From contig CAVXPU010000002.1 in NCBI GenBank assembly GCA_963763855.1, positions 248,001 to 312,000 on the forward strand: a DNA stretch of 64,000 bases, written 5' to 3'. The position numbers and the translations under genes are program-made. The stretch comes from JAIBCC01 sp963763855. GTDB taxonomy: Bacteria > Acidobacteriota > Blastocatellia > Pyrinomonadales > Pyrinomonadaceae. The notes beneath the pieces are model-generated. The model searched no databases, had not been told where the DNA came from, and saw only the letters and a list, made by a program, of their open reading frames with translations. Positions within the stretch are counted from its first letter, which is position 1, and every line of letters starts with the position of its first letter. This document shows positions 8,483-17,130 of the stretch, piece after piece.

Positions 8483-9641
8483 TGGCGGCTTTATCTTCGG
8501 GTTTATTGATAACATAGCTATCTCTCGCCCTTACAACATAGCCTTTTTGATTAACGCGAACTTTCAGTTGGCGTTTTTTTCCTTTCTTTTCATCATTCGG
8601 ATAAAACCCCAAGCTGTAAGTTTGCCGCAATTCATTGGCGATATTGGAAAAGGCTGTCGCTAAATTGTAGGTTGTGTCTGCATTGTAAAGCCTTCCGCCG
8701 GTTCTATTCGCCAATTCATCCAAATATTCATGAGCTTTGCGGTATTCCTCGGGAGTCGTACCTTTATTGCTGGGCGTACCGATACTCGGAAGCGGGAAAG
8801 GAAACGGACTTTTGTTTTGCGTTGGGATAGGCGATGGAATTGGGCTTTTGATAATTGACGGATTATTTTTAACCCTTTGAACATCGCTGTAAGTATCATA
8901 TTCAATCGGATAAATCAGCGAATCAATTTCATATACGTCGCTTAGATTTTTATATGAATCCGCTTTTTGGCTCGTTGTATCCACACCATCGGTAAAAAGC
9001 ACAATTGCTTTTCGTCCTTCAATCTTTTTGAATTTTTCATTTACCACTAAATCAATCGCTTCGTAAAGACTAGTTCCGGTTGCAATTTGAGTTTGTTTAA
9101 TAGCAGATTTGATTCGTTCGCGATCATTCGTCGGCTCCGTCAAAATGTGGACTTCGGCATCGAAAGAGACAACCATCACTCGGTCAGCAGGACGTAATTG
9201 AGCAATAAAAGCGTAAGCGGCTGCTTGAATTTCGCCAATTTTGAATTTGCTGGAATAGCTCATATCCAGGATCAGAGCAACTGTGAATGGCTGAGCTTCA
9301 TTCGAAAAATAGGTAATTTCCTGCTCCACACTATCGTCAAAAACTTTGAAATTTTCTTTTTTTAGACCGGCGATCAATCTGCCATTTCGATCCGAAACTT
9401 TAACCGGAATCGTAACAAGATTTGTATCGATCTTGATAACTTCATCGTCAGAAAGTGGTTCGGCGGGATTGGGCTGATTGTTGTCAGGTGGGGTTGGCGT
9501 GGCTTTAGCCGTAACGGTTTCAGGAGGACGTTTATTGGCTTTCTGGCTGCCTGAAATCACGGGCGGGCGAGATTGTGCAAGGATCGCCGCGAAATTCGCA
9601 GCTATGAAGACGGCTGTAGCCAAAAGAATAGCTTTTTTCAT
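8475..9641 (-). CDS. Secreted VWA protein (acidobacterial VWFA-related), copy A
   Basis: A secreted von Willebrand A domain protein of 388 residues. The start at 9641 opens a signal peptide ending in AILAQ, with a GGAG site upstream. After a Pro-rich linker comes the family hallmark DEVIKIDTNLVTIPVKVSDR, then the VWA domain with the MIDAS residues in LILDMSYSSKF (DxSxS), the Thr in TGTSLYEAI and the Asp in LFTDGVD. The C-terminal part carries TYSLGFYPNDEKKGKKRQLKVRV, which recurs in these proteins. Role unknown; probably a metal-dependent binding protein of the periplasm or cell surface. It is a tandem paralog of the upstream gene, with a strong terminator between them. Confidence 0.9.
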   Translation of the reverse strand: MKKAILLATAVFIAANFAAILAQSRPPVISGSQKANKRPPETVTAKATPTPPDNNQPNPAEPLSDDEVIKIDTNLVTIPVKVSDRNGRLIAGLKKENFKVFDDSVEQEITYFSNEAQPFTVALILDMSYSSKFKIGEIQAAAYAFIAQLRPADRVMVVSFDAEVHILTEPTNDRERIKSAIKQTQIATGTSLYEAIDLVVNEKFKKIEGRKAIVLFTDGVDTTSQKADSYKNLSDVYEIDSLIYPIEYDTYSDVQRVKNNPSIIKSPIPSPIPTQNKSPFPFPLPSIGTPSNKGTTPEEYRKAHEYLDELANRTGGRLYNADTTYNLATAFSNIANELRQTYSLGFYPNDEKKGKKRQLKVRVNQKGYVVRARDSYVINKPEDKAAIK

Positions 9642-9659
9642 TGAGCCAAACTCCAACGC

Positions 9660-9693
9660 AAAAAAAATAAAGAGGCATCTTAATTGATGCCCC
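9660..9693 (-). terminator. Rho-independent terminator between the two VWA genes
   Basis: On the minus strand GGCATC pairs with GATGCC (loop of 6), followed by TTTATTTTTTTT. It lies after the upstream VWA gene and before the start of the next, so the two are probably separate or only partly linked transcripts. The stem is nearly the same as that of the tRNA-Phe terminator. Confidence 0.8.
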
Positions 9694-9722
9694 AATTGAA
9701 ATAAAAGATGCTTTTCCGCCAA

Positions 9723-10952
9723 TTAAAAAGGAAGTCTGCCGCTGGTGCTTTTCACTGCCGGTTTACTTGGCTTTCTCGCCGTATTTTTACCTGAAGCGTT
9801 TTGTCCGACGATATAACTGTTTTTTGCTCTAACGACAGCATTTGATTTGCCCACACGCACTTTTACCAATTTGCGTTGCCCGGCTTTTCCTTCCTTTTCC
9901 GGATAGTATCCAATGCTGTATTGGCGGCGTAATTCTTCTGCCACGCCCGAAAATGCAGCATCAAGATTGCTAATCGAATTAGCTTCAAATTTTCTTCCGC
10001 CGGTTACATTTGCCAAATCTTCAAGGTATCGTTTTCCATTTTCGTATTCGCTTTTAGTTCTGCCAACGCCGCCACCTCCGGTACCGACACTTCCACTTCC
10101 AGATAAAACCGCTCCTATGATCGCTCCTAAAACTCCGCCGCCGGATTTGCCGGAAGATCCGCCGGTAGTTGTTCCGCCAATATTGTCATTGGCTGTATCA
10201 AATCTGATCGGATAGACCATGGCGTCAATCTCTTCCGCCTCTTTGAGGGTCGTCAGGTAAGTATCGCGTTTTGAAGTGGTATCAACTCCATCAGTAAAAA
10301 GAACAATCGCTTTGCGACCCTGAATTCGTTTAAGTTCCTGATTGATCGTGTAGCTTACTGCCTCATAAAGACTCGTTCCGCCGTCAAAATTTATCTGACG
10401 AATCGCATCACGCAAAACATTACGATTATTGGTTGGCGGGGTTAAAACGCGAACCTTCTCGGAAAAGGAAATTACCATTACGCGATCGTCTTTACGAAGT
10501 TGATTAACGAAGGCAATTGCCGCATCTTGGATTTCGTCAATTTTGAATTGTGTAGAAGAACTTACATCGAGCAATAAAACAACAGTAAAAGGACTTTCAA
10601 GCGATGCAAAATATTCAATTTTTTGCTGAGCACCGTCTTCAAAAATCTGAAAATCGTCTTGCCGCAAACCCGAAATAAATCTGCCTTCGCGATCTAAAAC
10701 CGTAACCGGAACAGTTACCAAATTAGTCTCAACCTTGATAACTTCATCGTCTTCAACTACTGCGGCATTAGGATCGGTCGGAACTGACTTTGTATCATTG
10801 ACCAGCACTGGCGGACGTTTCGAAGGGTCAGGAGTTGGTGTTGGTGTAGGAGTCTGATTATTATCGACAACACGCGGACGGGACACAGTTTGGGCAAAAA
10901 CCGCCAAACTAAACAAACCACTTAATAAAATCAACGCAATAACTTTTTTCAT
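9723..10952 (-). CDS. Secreted VWA protein (acidobacterial VWFA-related), copy B
   Basis: Paralog of the next gene, 409 residues. The ATG at 10952 has a GGGAG site and opens a signal peptide ending in LAVFAQ. A Thr/Pro repeat linker follows, then the hallmark DEVIKVETNLVTVPVTVLDR and the VWA domain. The MIDAS residues are in LLLDVSSSTQF (DxSxS), GGTSLYEAVS and LFTDGVDTTS. An insert rich in Gly and Ser (about residues 270-300) is absent from copy A. The C-terminus again has RRQYSIGYYPEKEG and a basic tail. Function unknown; the tandem arrangement suggests local duplication. Confidence 0.9.
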   Translation of the reverse strand: MKKVIALILLSGLFSLAVFAQTVSRPRVVDNNQTPTPTPTPDPSKRPPVLVNDTKSVPTDPNAAVVEDDEVIKVETNLVTVPVTVLDREGRFISGLRQDDFQIFEDGAQQKIEYFASLESPFTVVLLLDVSSSTQFKIDEIQDAAIAFVNQLRKDDRVMVISFSEKVRVLTPPTNNRNVLRDAIRQINFDGGTSLYEAVSYTINQELKRIQGRKAIVLFTDGVDTTSKRDTYLTTLKEAEEIDAMVYPIRFDTANDNIGGTTTGGSSGKSGGGVLGAIIGAVLSGSGSVGTGGGGVGRTKSEYENGKRYLEDLANVTGGRKFEANSISNLDAAFSGVAEELRRQYSIGYYPEKEGKAGQRKLVKVRVGKSNAVVRAKNSYIVGQNASGKNTARKPSKPAVKSTSGRLPF

Positions 10953-11045
10953 ACTTCTTACTCCCACGAAAACTGATTTTCAAACCCCAAATACTGCACT
11001 TTGACGTAAATCAAACTTGTTAAGATGCAAATTTTTTTGGGGGGA

Positions 11046-12164
11046 TCAGACAGTACCAACAATCAGTATATCACTTGCAAGCTCATGAAATCTACGGCGA
11101 ATTGAATTGATATTTACAAAAGGTAGCGGGCGGGCATGCGTCCGATTGGTAAGTAGAATAAAGATGCGTTCGGTTTCAGGCTCGATCCAAAGCGAGGTTC
11201 CGGTAAAGCCCAAATGACCAAAACTATTTGCTTTCAATGCCTTAGAAGCGGTCGATTCAGGAGTTTCGGCGAGCTGAAAAGCGATTGACCGTGCTTCATT
11301 TAATCCCGGAGTGAAGTTTATCTGAAAAAGTTTGCAAGTTTCGGATTTTAGCAAAATTGTTTGATTGGCAAGAAATTGTTGAGCGATTTTGAAAGTTTCT
11401 TCAGCAGTTGAAAATAATCCGGCATGCCCTGAAACACCATTCATGAAGTGACAATTTCCATCGTGAACTTTGCCCCAGATCAGTCGATTGCGGAATTGGG
11501 ATTGCGGATTGCGGATTTCAAACCCTTGCTCAGAGCAAGTATTTTCTTCGTATTTATTGCCAAATTCGGAAGCCGCGATATACCTTTGCCGATCTTTTGG
11601 CGGATTGTAGAAAGTATTGTGCAAGCCGAGCGGCTTAAAGATTTCTTGTTTCGCGACATTATCAATTCCTGTCTCGTAAATCTTTTCAATCAAAAACATT
11701 AGAGTCAAAAAATTCAAATCGCTGTAAATAACTCTAGTATTCATTGGGCTTTCGAGCGGTTGTTTTGAAATTAAATCGCAAATCGCAAATCGTAAATCGC
11801 AAATTAAATAAAACGGCATCCATGCTTGAAATCCCGACGTATGGGTCAATAAACTCTGAATCGTAATCTCGCGTTTATCATTCGTATCAAATTCGGCGAA
11901 ATATTTTGAAATTTTGTCTGTCAGATTAATCTCGCCTCGTTCAATCAATTTTGCACAAAGCAAACCCGTTACCAGCGGCTTCGTCAAGCTCGCTAAATCA
12001 TAGATAGTATTGGTATTAGCTTCGATTCTTTCAGGTTCTAAAACGGCAAACCCGAGAGCGTCTTGCAAGATAATTTCGCCCTTTTCCGCAACCAGATAAA
12101 CGGCGGACGGGAAATCTTTAGCATCAATTCTGGATTGTAAAAAACTGGAGATTTGATTTTTCAT
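11046..12164 (-). CDS. Serine hydrolase, beta-lactamase/class C PBP family
   Basis: A penicillin-binding-protein-like serine hydrolase of 372 residues, probably acting on peptidoglycan peptides or small esters. The active-site S-x-x-K is in YDLASLTKPL (about 55-64), the Y-x-N equivalent in YSDLNFL, and the third motif probably in FGHLGFTGTSLW. No signal peptide is visible, so the location is unclear. Two stretches look like in-frame repeat insertions: one reads CDLRFAICDL (11770-11810) and one reads EIRNPQSQFRN (11486-11523). They lie between conserved motifs, so activity may be kept. Confidence 0.88.
   Translation of the reverse strand: MKNQISSFLQSRIDAKDFPSAVYLVAEKGEIILQDALGFAVLEPERIEANTNTIYDLASLTKPLVTGLLCAKLIERGEINLTDKISKYFAEFDTNDKREITIQSLLTHTSGFQAWMPFYLICDLRFAICDLISKQPLESPMNTRVIYSDLNFLTLMFLIEKIYETGIDNVAKQEIFKPLGLHNTFYNPPKDRQRYIAASEFGNKYEENTCSEQGFEIRNPQSQFRNRLIWGKVHDGNCHFMNGVSGHAGLFSTAEETFKIAQQFLANQTILLKSETCKLFQINFTPGLNEARSIAFQLAETPESTASKALKANSFGHLGFTGTSLWIEPETERIFILLTNRTHARPLPFVNINSIRRRFHELASDILIVGTV
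11486..11523. repeat. GGATTGCGGATT-type repeat inside the serine hydrolase gene
   Basis: Four iterations of a GATTGCGGA-like unit read in frame as EIRNPQSQFRN. This is a member of the dispersed GGATT/AATCC family. Confidence 0.75.
11770..11810. repeat. AAATCGCAAATC-type repeat inside the serine hydrolase gene
   Basis: Five iterations of an AATCGCAA-like unit encode CDLRFAICDL in the gene's frame. This is the second such insertion in the same gene. Confidence 0.75.
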
Positions 12165-12376
12165 TTCAGGATAAACTAATTTAAGAATCGCAAATTCTTC
12201 ACACCTATATGTTAGCTATAAATTTTATTATGTCTATCTAAATGTTAAAGTTACGGCAAGTAATCATTTTTGGATTACGATAGCGGTTTAGCCGATATTT
12301 CGTGTAAGTTTGCTAAATATCTTCGATATATGAGATGTTAGGAAGTTAGATTTTAGGCGAGGAAGTAATAAAGAAG

Positions 12377-13273
12377 TTGTTTGTAGAAAGTAAAACCAAG
12401 ACAAGATTGCTCAAGCAAATGGGTAAAGCGATTGCCGATTTTCAAATGATTGAAGAGGGCGACAAGATTATGGTCTGCCTTTCGGGCGGAAAAGATAGCT
12501 ATGCGATGCTTGATTTATTACTTGACGTACAGAAACGTTCGCCGGTTAATTTTGAAATTCTTGCGGTTAATCTCGACCAAAAACAACCCAATTTCCCGGC
12601 GGAAGTTTTGCCGAATTACCTTGAAAGTATTGGCGTAAATTACAGAATTGTTGAGGAAGATACTTATTCGGTAGTTATTCAGCATATTCCGGAAGGTAAA
12701 ACTTATTGCTCGCTTTGTTCGCGTTTGCGGCGTGGAATTTTGTATTCGACGGCGATTGAAGAAGGCTGCACGAAAATCGCTCTCGGGCATCACGCAGATG
12801 ATATTATTGCAACGCTTTTGCTAAATATGTTTTTCGTTGGACAATTGAAAGCGATGCCGCCGATTTTGCGTTCGGATGCGGGAACAAACACCGTAATTCG
12901 TCCGCTAGCTTATTGCAAAGAAAGCGACTTAGCGAAATACGCAGAAGAGCGGCAATTTCCGATTATTCCATGCGATCTTTGCGGTGCACAGCCGAATTTA
13001 AAACGTGCGAGAGTGAAAAGATTGATCAACGAACTCGAAGAAGAAATTCCTTTCATTCGTAGTTCGATCATGACAGCTCTTTCGAATGTGACGGGTTCGC
13101 ATTTGCTTGACACAAAACTCTATGATTTTCACAATTTTGAGCCGCTTATCAAACAAATTCCTAAAGGACACGGCAATATCGAAAAGGAATTAGATGCGGT
13201 TTTTGATCATTCCGAAGATCATTTATCGGGTGCACGAGTGCAAACAACGGTTGTCGAATCGCTTCTAAATTAA
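12377..13273 (+). CDS. ttcA: tRNA 2-thiocytidine synthetase TtcA
   Basis: Thiolates cytidine 32 of certain tRNAs, using ATP and an iron-sulfur cluster. The PP-loop SGGKDS is at residues 36-41. The two cluster-binding Cys pairs are in CSLCSRLRRG and CDLCGAQPNLKR, as the family requires, and GHHADDIIATLLLNMF matches the conserved adenylation region. The start is the TTG at 12377; the first internal ATG would remove the conserved N-terminal helix. A second RNA modification gene, rlmN, follows 20 bases downstream, and the two are probably co-transcribed. Confidence 0.93.
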   Translation: MFVESKTKTRLLKQMGKAIADFQMIEEGDKIMVCLSGGKDSYAMLDLLLDVQKRSPVNFEILAVNLDQKQPNFPAEVLPNYLESIGVNYRIVEEDTYSVVIQHIPEGKTYCSLCSRLRRGILYSTAIEEGCTKIALGHHADDIIATLLLNMFFVGQLKAMPPILRSDAGTNTVIRPLAYCKESDLAKYAEERQFPIIPCDLCGAQPNLKRARVKRLINELEEEIPFIRSSIMTALSNVTGSHLLDTKLYDFHNFEPLIKQIPKGHGNIEKELDAVFDHSEDHLSGARVQTTVVESLLN

Positions 13274-13292
13274 ATTACTTCAAATAAATTCG

Positions 13293-14379
13293 ATGAGCGA
13301 AAAAATTCATCTCCAAGGATTAACAAAAGACGAATTGATCGAATTTGCCGTCTCTCAGGGTGAACCGAAATATCGCGGCAAACAGATTTTTTCTGCTCTG
13401 CACAATCGCCGTTTGCGTGAATTTTCCGAAATCACGAATTTACCAAAATCATTTCGTGAAAAGCTTGTCGAATCTGCTCAAACTTCAACTTTATCAGTTG
13501 AATCCCGATATGTTTCCGAATGACGGAACGCGTCGGTTTTTGATGAAAACTGAAGATAATCTGCCCGTTGAAGCCGTTTTTATTCCGAGCGAAAATCGCG
13601 ATACGATTTGTTTTTCTTCGCAATCGGGGTGTCCGCTCAAATGCGATTTTTGTTTGACTGCAAAGCTCGGACTCTTGCGAAATCTAACCGCTGGCGAAAT
13701 TGTAGAGCAGATAATTATTGTCTTAAATGACGTTTACGGCGTTGCGGGCGAAACTCCGCATGGCACAAATTTGGTGGCGATGGGTGCCGGCGAGCCTTTT
13801 TTGAACTACGAAAACTTGATCAAAGCATTGCAGATAATGTCCGAAAAAGACGGACTTTTTATCGTTCCAAATCGGGTTACGGTTTCAACTGCCGGAATCG
13901 TGCCAAAGATCTATGAATTTGCCGAACTCGAAAATCGACCGCATCTCGCCATTTCGCTTTCTGCTGCAAATGACGAATTACGCGATAAATTAATGCCGAT
14001 AAATAAACGTTGGAATTTGGACGAACTTTTTGCGTCGGCGAAAGCTTTTGAAAAATCTCTGAGGCGTGGGGAAAGATTTACGTTTGAATATGTATTGCTC
14101 GGCGATGTAAATGATTCGGCGGAGCAAGCTGAGGAATTAGCTAAACTATTGCGAAAGTATGACTTACGGCTCGTAAAGATAAACTTAATTCCGCATAATT
14201 CGGCTGAGCAGCTTGACTATAAACCTTCAACTTTGGAAAATATCGAACGTTTTCAGCAAGTTTTAGCAAAAAATGGAATTGATTCGTACGTTCGCCGCCC
14301 GCGTGGGCGTGACATTTACGCAGCTTGCGGACAACTTGCCGCCAAAACACAACCAAATTTGGTGCAAATTGCACGGTAA
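13293..14379 (+). CDS. rlmN: 23S rRNA/tRNA methyltransferase RlmN, apparent frameshift
   Basis: A radical-SAM enzyme that methylates C2 of adenosine in 23S rRNA (A2503) and some tRNAs. The first 76 residues (MSEKIHLQGL... to RYVSE) stop at the TGA at 13521-13523. The rest continues in the next frame from DGTRRFLMKTEDN, giving about 361 residues if one base near 13519-13521 is removed. The downstream part has the SAM-cluster motif CPLKCDFC, GAGEPFLNY and the catalytic Cys in RDIYAACGQL. Every key residue is present, so this is either a sequencing error or a recent break. It lies in the ttcA operon. Confidence 0.9.
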
Positions 14380-14385
14380 AATCTT

Positions 14386-14826
14386 ATGGAAATTTTAATT
14401 ATCGGCGGTTTGGTTGTAGCTTTAATGGTCTATCTCTCGACCAAAATAAAGAATGAAGCAAAGCGAGCCTACGAAAAGGAAGTGTTTGAAACAAAAGAGT
14501 TTAAGCTTACAAAACCGGACGATTTTATCATCCCGATCAAAGAGGTTTCTGAGTTTGCTCTTGAAGCTTTTTCCAAAGAACTTAGCGAAAATGAAGAGAC
14601 CGAAGATTATTATCAATGCCGTGCAACCGTTAAAATTGAAGACGGGATCGTGGATTTGAATGAATCTGAAATTGAAGAAGCCGAGCCTCTGAAAATCTTT
14701 CGTAAAATATTGATCAATCAAGACTTAAAAAAATCTTTCAGATTGGAAATTTTTGTTTTACAGGAATATGAAGAAAAATATCTTAATGGAATAAATTTGA
14801 TGTTAAATAGCTTTTCAATAAAATAA
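14386..14826 (+). CDS. Small membrane-anchored protein of unknown function
   Basis: 146 residues with one N-terminal membrane helix (ILIIGGLVVALMVYL, about 3-17). A basic stretch (KIKNEAKRAYEKE) and an acidic soluble domain follow (residues 30-146, with ELSENEETEDYY and ESEIEEAEP). I do not recognise the domain. It starts seven bases after rlmN and ends just before the DsbD-alpha-like gene, so it is probably part of the same transcript. The topology suggests a cytoplasmic domain held at the inner membrane. Confidence 0.75.
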   Translation: MEILIIGGLVVALMVYLSTKIKNEAKRAYEKEVFETKEFKLTKPDDFIIPIKEVSEFALEAFSKELSENEETEDYYQCRATVKIEDGIVDLNESEIEEAEPLKIFRKILINQDLKKSFRLEIFVLQEYEEKYLNGINLMLNSFSIK

Positions 14827-14830
14827 TCTT

Positions 14831-15304
14831 ATGAAAAAAATCGCGTTAAAGATATTGTTTGCGTCAATTATTGTAGCCGGGATTTTTATCCAGTCTAATG
14901 CCCAAACTGTCGCTGTAAGTGCTTCAATTACAAAAGGCTCACTCAAATCGGGAGCAGTTGGTAAAGGCTCGATTATGCTCGGAATTCCGACTGAATTACA
15001 CACAAATTCAAACAAACCGTCTAGTGAATTTTTGATTCCTACAACCGTCCGTTTGCGAAGTAATCAGATCAAAAGTTTTAGAATTATTTATCCGAAAGGA
15101 AAAGATCGAAAATTTGAGTTTTCCGAACAATCGCTCAATGTTTATGAAGGTAATACTAAGATCATGTTTTCTTTCAAAGTGCCGCAAGGGTTTAAAGGCA
15201 AAGCAATTAGCATCAAGGCGAAGGTAACTTATCAAGCCTGTTCCAATGAAGTTTGCTATCCGCCGCAAACGAAGGAACTTACCCTAAGAATGAACGTCAG
15301 ATAG
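14831..15304 (+). CDS. Secreted DsbD N-terminal-like (DsbD-alpha) domain protein
   Basis: 157 residues: a signal peptide ending near SNAQ, then a beta-rich domain that matches the periplasmic alpha domain of the DsbD reductant conduit. The best match is KVTYQACSNEVCYPPQTKEL, whose Cys pair in the C-x4-C spacing is the redox pair in DsbD. Here the domain stands alone, without the membrane beta domain or the thioredoxin-like gamma domain. A separate CcdA-like partner elsewhere would be expected. It may receive electrons in the periplasm for cytochrome maturation or disulfide isomerisation; that is inference. Confidence 0.8.
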   Translation: MKKIALKILFASIIVAGIFIQSNAQTVAVSASITKGSLKSGAVGKGSIMLGIPTELHTNSNKPSSEFLIPTTVRLRSNQIKSFRIIYPKGKDRKFEFSEQSLNVYEGNTKIMFSFKVPQGFKGKAISIKAKVTYQACSNEVCYPPQTKELTLRMNVR

Positions 15305-15307
15305 CTT

Positions 15308-16571
15308 TTAATCTTCCAAAAGTGCTTTCAAAACAATAGATTTACGAATTTTCTCGATTCTTTTTGTGATGTCTTCAGCATTTTGACTACCCATTTCTGC
15401 CGCCATATTCTTCTCAATTTCGTCGTCCGGCGTGCCTTTGAGCATATCTTCCAAAATAAATGAATCAAAGTCGTCAAAACCTTCAATGCCGAGAGCGTTA
15501 GGAATATTTGAACCAAAAACTTTCGTTTGAGCAAGTTCCGTTGTCCAATCCAGAATCTTTTCGATCGGCTCGGCATCAGGAAAGCGTTCTTTAATCAGAG
15601 ATAAAATTCGTTTTTTACCTGTAACATTGAGCAATAAAGCAAAGAAAAATCGGTGTTCCGGATTTGTAACGTAGCCCCGGCGGCTGATAATCTCCTGAAT
15701 TTTGTCTTGATGGGCAAAAATCGGCAGAATCATATCCGCCAAAGCCCCATGTCGTTTTTTGACGATTTCAAACATTTTATCGAAGCGATTTTCAGTTTCT
15801 TCAACTTTAAAAAAATGCTCCATCCTATTTTGCTGCAAAAGTCCGCGAGTTGATCCGAGAATAGTAAAACTCGATTGAAAATCAGCCGTTTCCAATAAAC
15901 CGCTGAGCATTTTGTCGGCATCAGGATGTTTCGCACGCAAAACCATCCCAACGCTTTGCAGTTTTTTACTTAGATTGGGTTCATCAAAAAATGGGTCAAC
16001 CGCCAAAAAAGGTTTCCGATAATCAAATTGTGGTAAATGAAGCGGACTTCTATGAGTGCGAACAACAATGGTCGCGGAAGGCTGATCGAGATGAAAAAGT
16101 GCGTGAATAAATTGTCTGTCCAGCCAAAATTTTGCGAACGTCGCCTACTTTCAAAAGTTCGCAATGATCTAATTCAATATCGCCGAATTCGGTGAAAGTA
16201 TTAATCACTTCTTTAGGTTCAAAGTCATAGCTGCTATGCAGGCTCGAACCATGAATTACCTGAAAAGCCCCGCAAAAAGCGTGTTGATGAATAGAAGTTG
16301 TGCCATCGAGCCAAAAATAAATGTCGATGTGAAAACGCGGACTGTTGTAAAGCGTGATCGGCGGATCGCCAAATCTGCCAGGTAAATCACGCTGCTCCGG
16401 CAAAGTCGTTTCGCCCAATGCCCACGTAATCGTATCCCACGCAGAAACTTTTTCCGGCAAACCAAAATCACGTAAAGCCTGTGCGGCAACGCTAGGGAAG
16501 AGTTCTTCGCTATAATTTTTATCACGCCAGACGGATTCGATTTGCTTGCCTAATTGTTGAAAAACTTCCAT
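15308..16571 (-). CDS. Cupin-like protein of unknown function, apparent frameshift
   Basis: Two adjacent frames make one gene if a single extra base near 16107 is removed, giving about 420 residues. The N-terminal part (from MEVFQQLGKQ) contains HIDIYFWLDGTTSIHQHAF, whose H-x-H spacing and later Gly suggest a cupin metal site. The join restores HALFHLDQPSATIVVRTHR. The C-terminal half (AVDPFFDEPNLSKK and on) is helical and unrecognised. It starts five bases after a small membrane protein gene in the same direction. The function is unknown; a metal-dependent dioxygenase-like role is only a guess. Confidence 0.7.
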
Positions 16572-16576
16572 AAAAT

Positions 16577-16891
16577 TTAGTTAAAATCACTTGGCGGAGG
16601 TGGCGGTGCAGTATAATCATCAACTTTCTGAGGTCGATTAAGGTAATACAGCAAACCAAAAGTCGTTAAAAAGCTAGCAAGCACGGCAACAATGTTAATT
16701 ATCAAAGTCGAATTTACGATGGTTGTATCGTCTCCACCGGATAAAAGAATTCCTAAACCAATCGCTAAGCCAACCGCAAATTGAGTTCCAAGAAAAACCA
16801 CTACGCCGATAAATCCCCATAAAAGACCATTTCTATTGGATTCCGTAGCTTTTTTATAAGCCAACCAAGCCGCAACAATCGCAAACAGCAT
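16577..16891 (-). CDS. Small membrane protein of unknown function
   Basis: 104 residues with three hydrophobic segments (LFAIVAAWLAY, GFIGVVVFLGTQFAVGLAIGL, LIINIVAVLASFLTTFGLLY) and a Pro-rich C-terminal tail (PPPPP). No family is recognised. It lies five bases before the cupin-like gene and probably shares its transcript. Confidence 0.7.
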   Translation of the reverse strand: MLFAIVAAWLAYKKATESNRNGLLWGFIGVVVFLGTQFAVGLAIGLGILLSGGDDTTIVNSTLIINIVAVLASFLTTFGLLYYLNRPQKVDDYTAPPPPPSDFN

Positions 16892-17130
16892 TTAATTATG
16901 CCTCCCCAAAATGATACTGCAGATAAAATCTATTGAAGGTTTTATCTCACAAAATCAATCAAATATCAAAATAACCCCTCACTTGGATTTAATACACGCT
17001 TCGGGTTAAATATCTCGACGGAATTTCCCAACACTCTCAATATTGTCGATTACCCTTTGTTTTGAGTTGCTAATCTGCTATATTCTCCAAAAATTCATTA
17101 AACAAATAAATAAGACAAAAAGGAACAATT

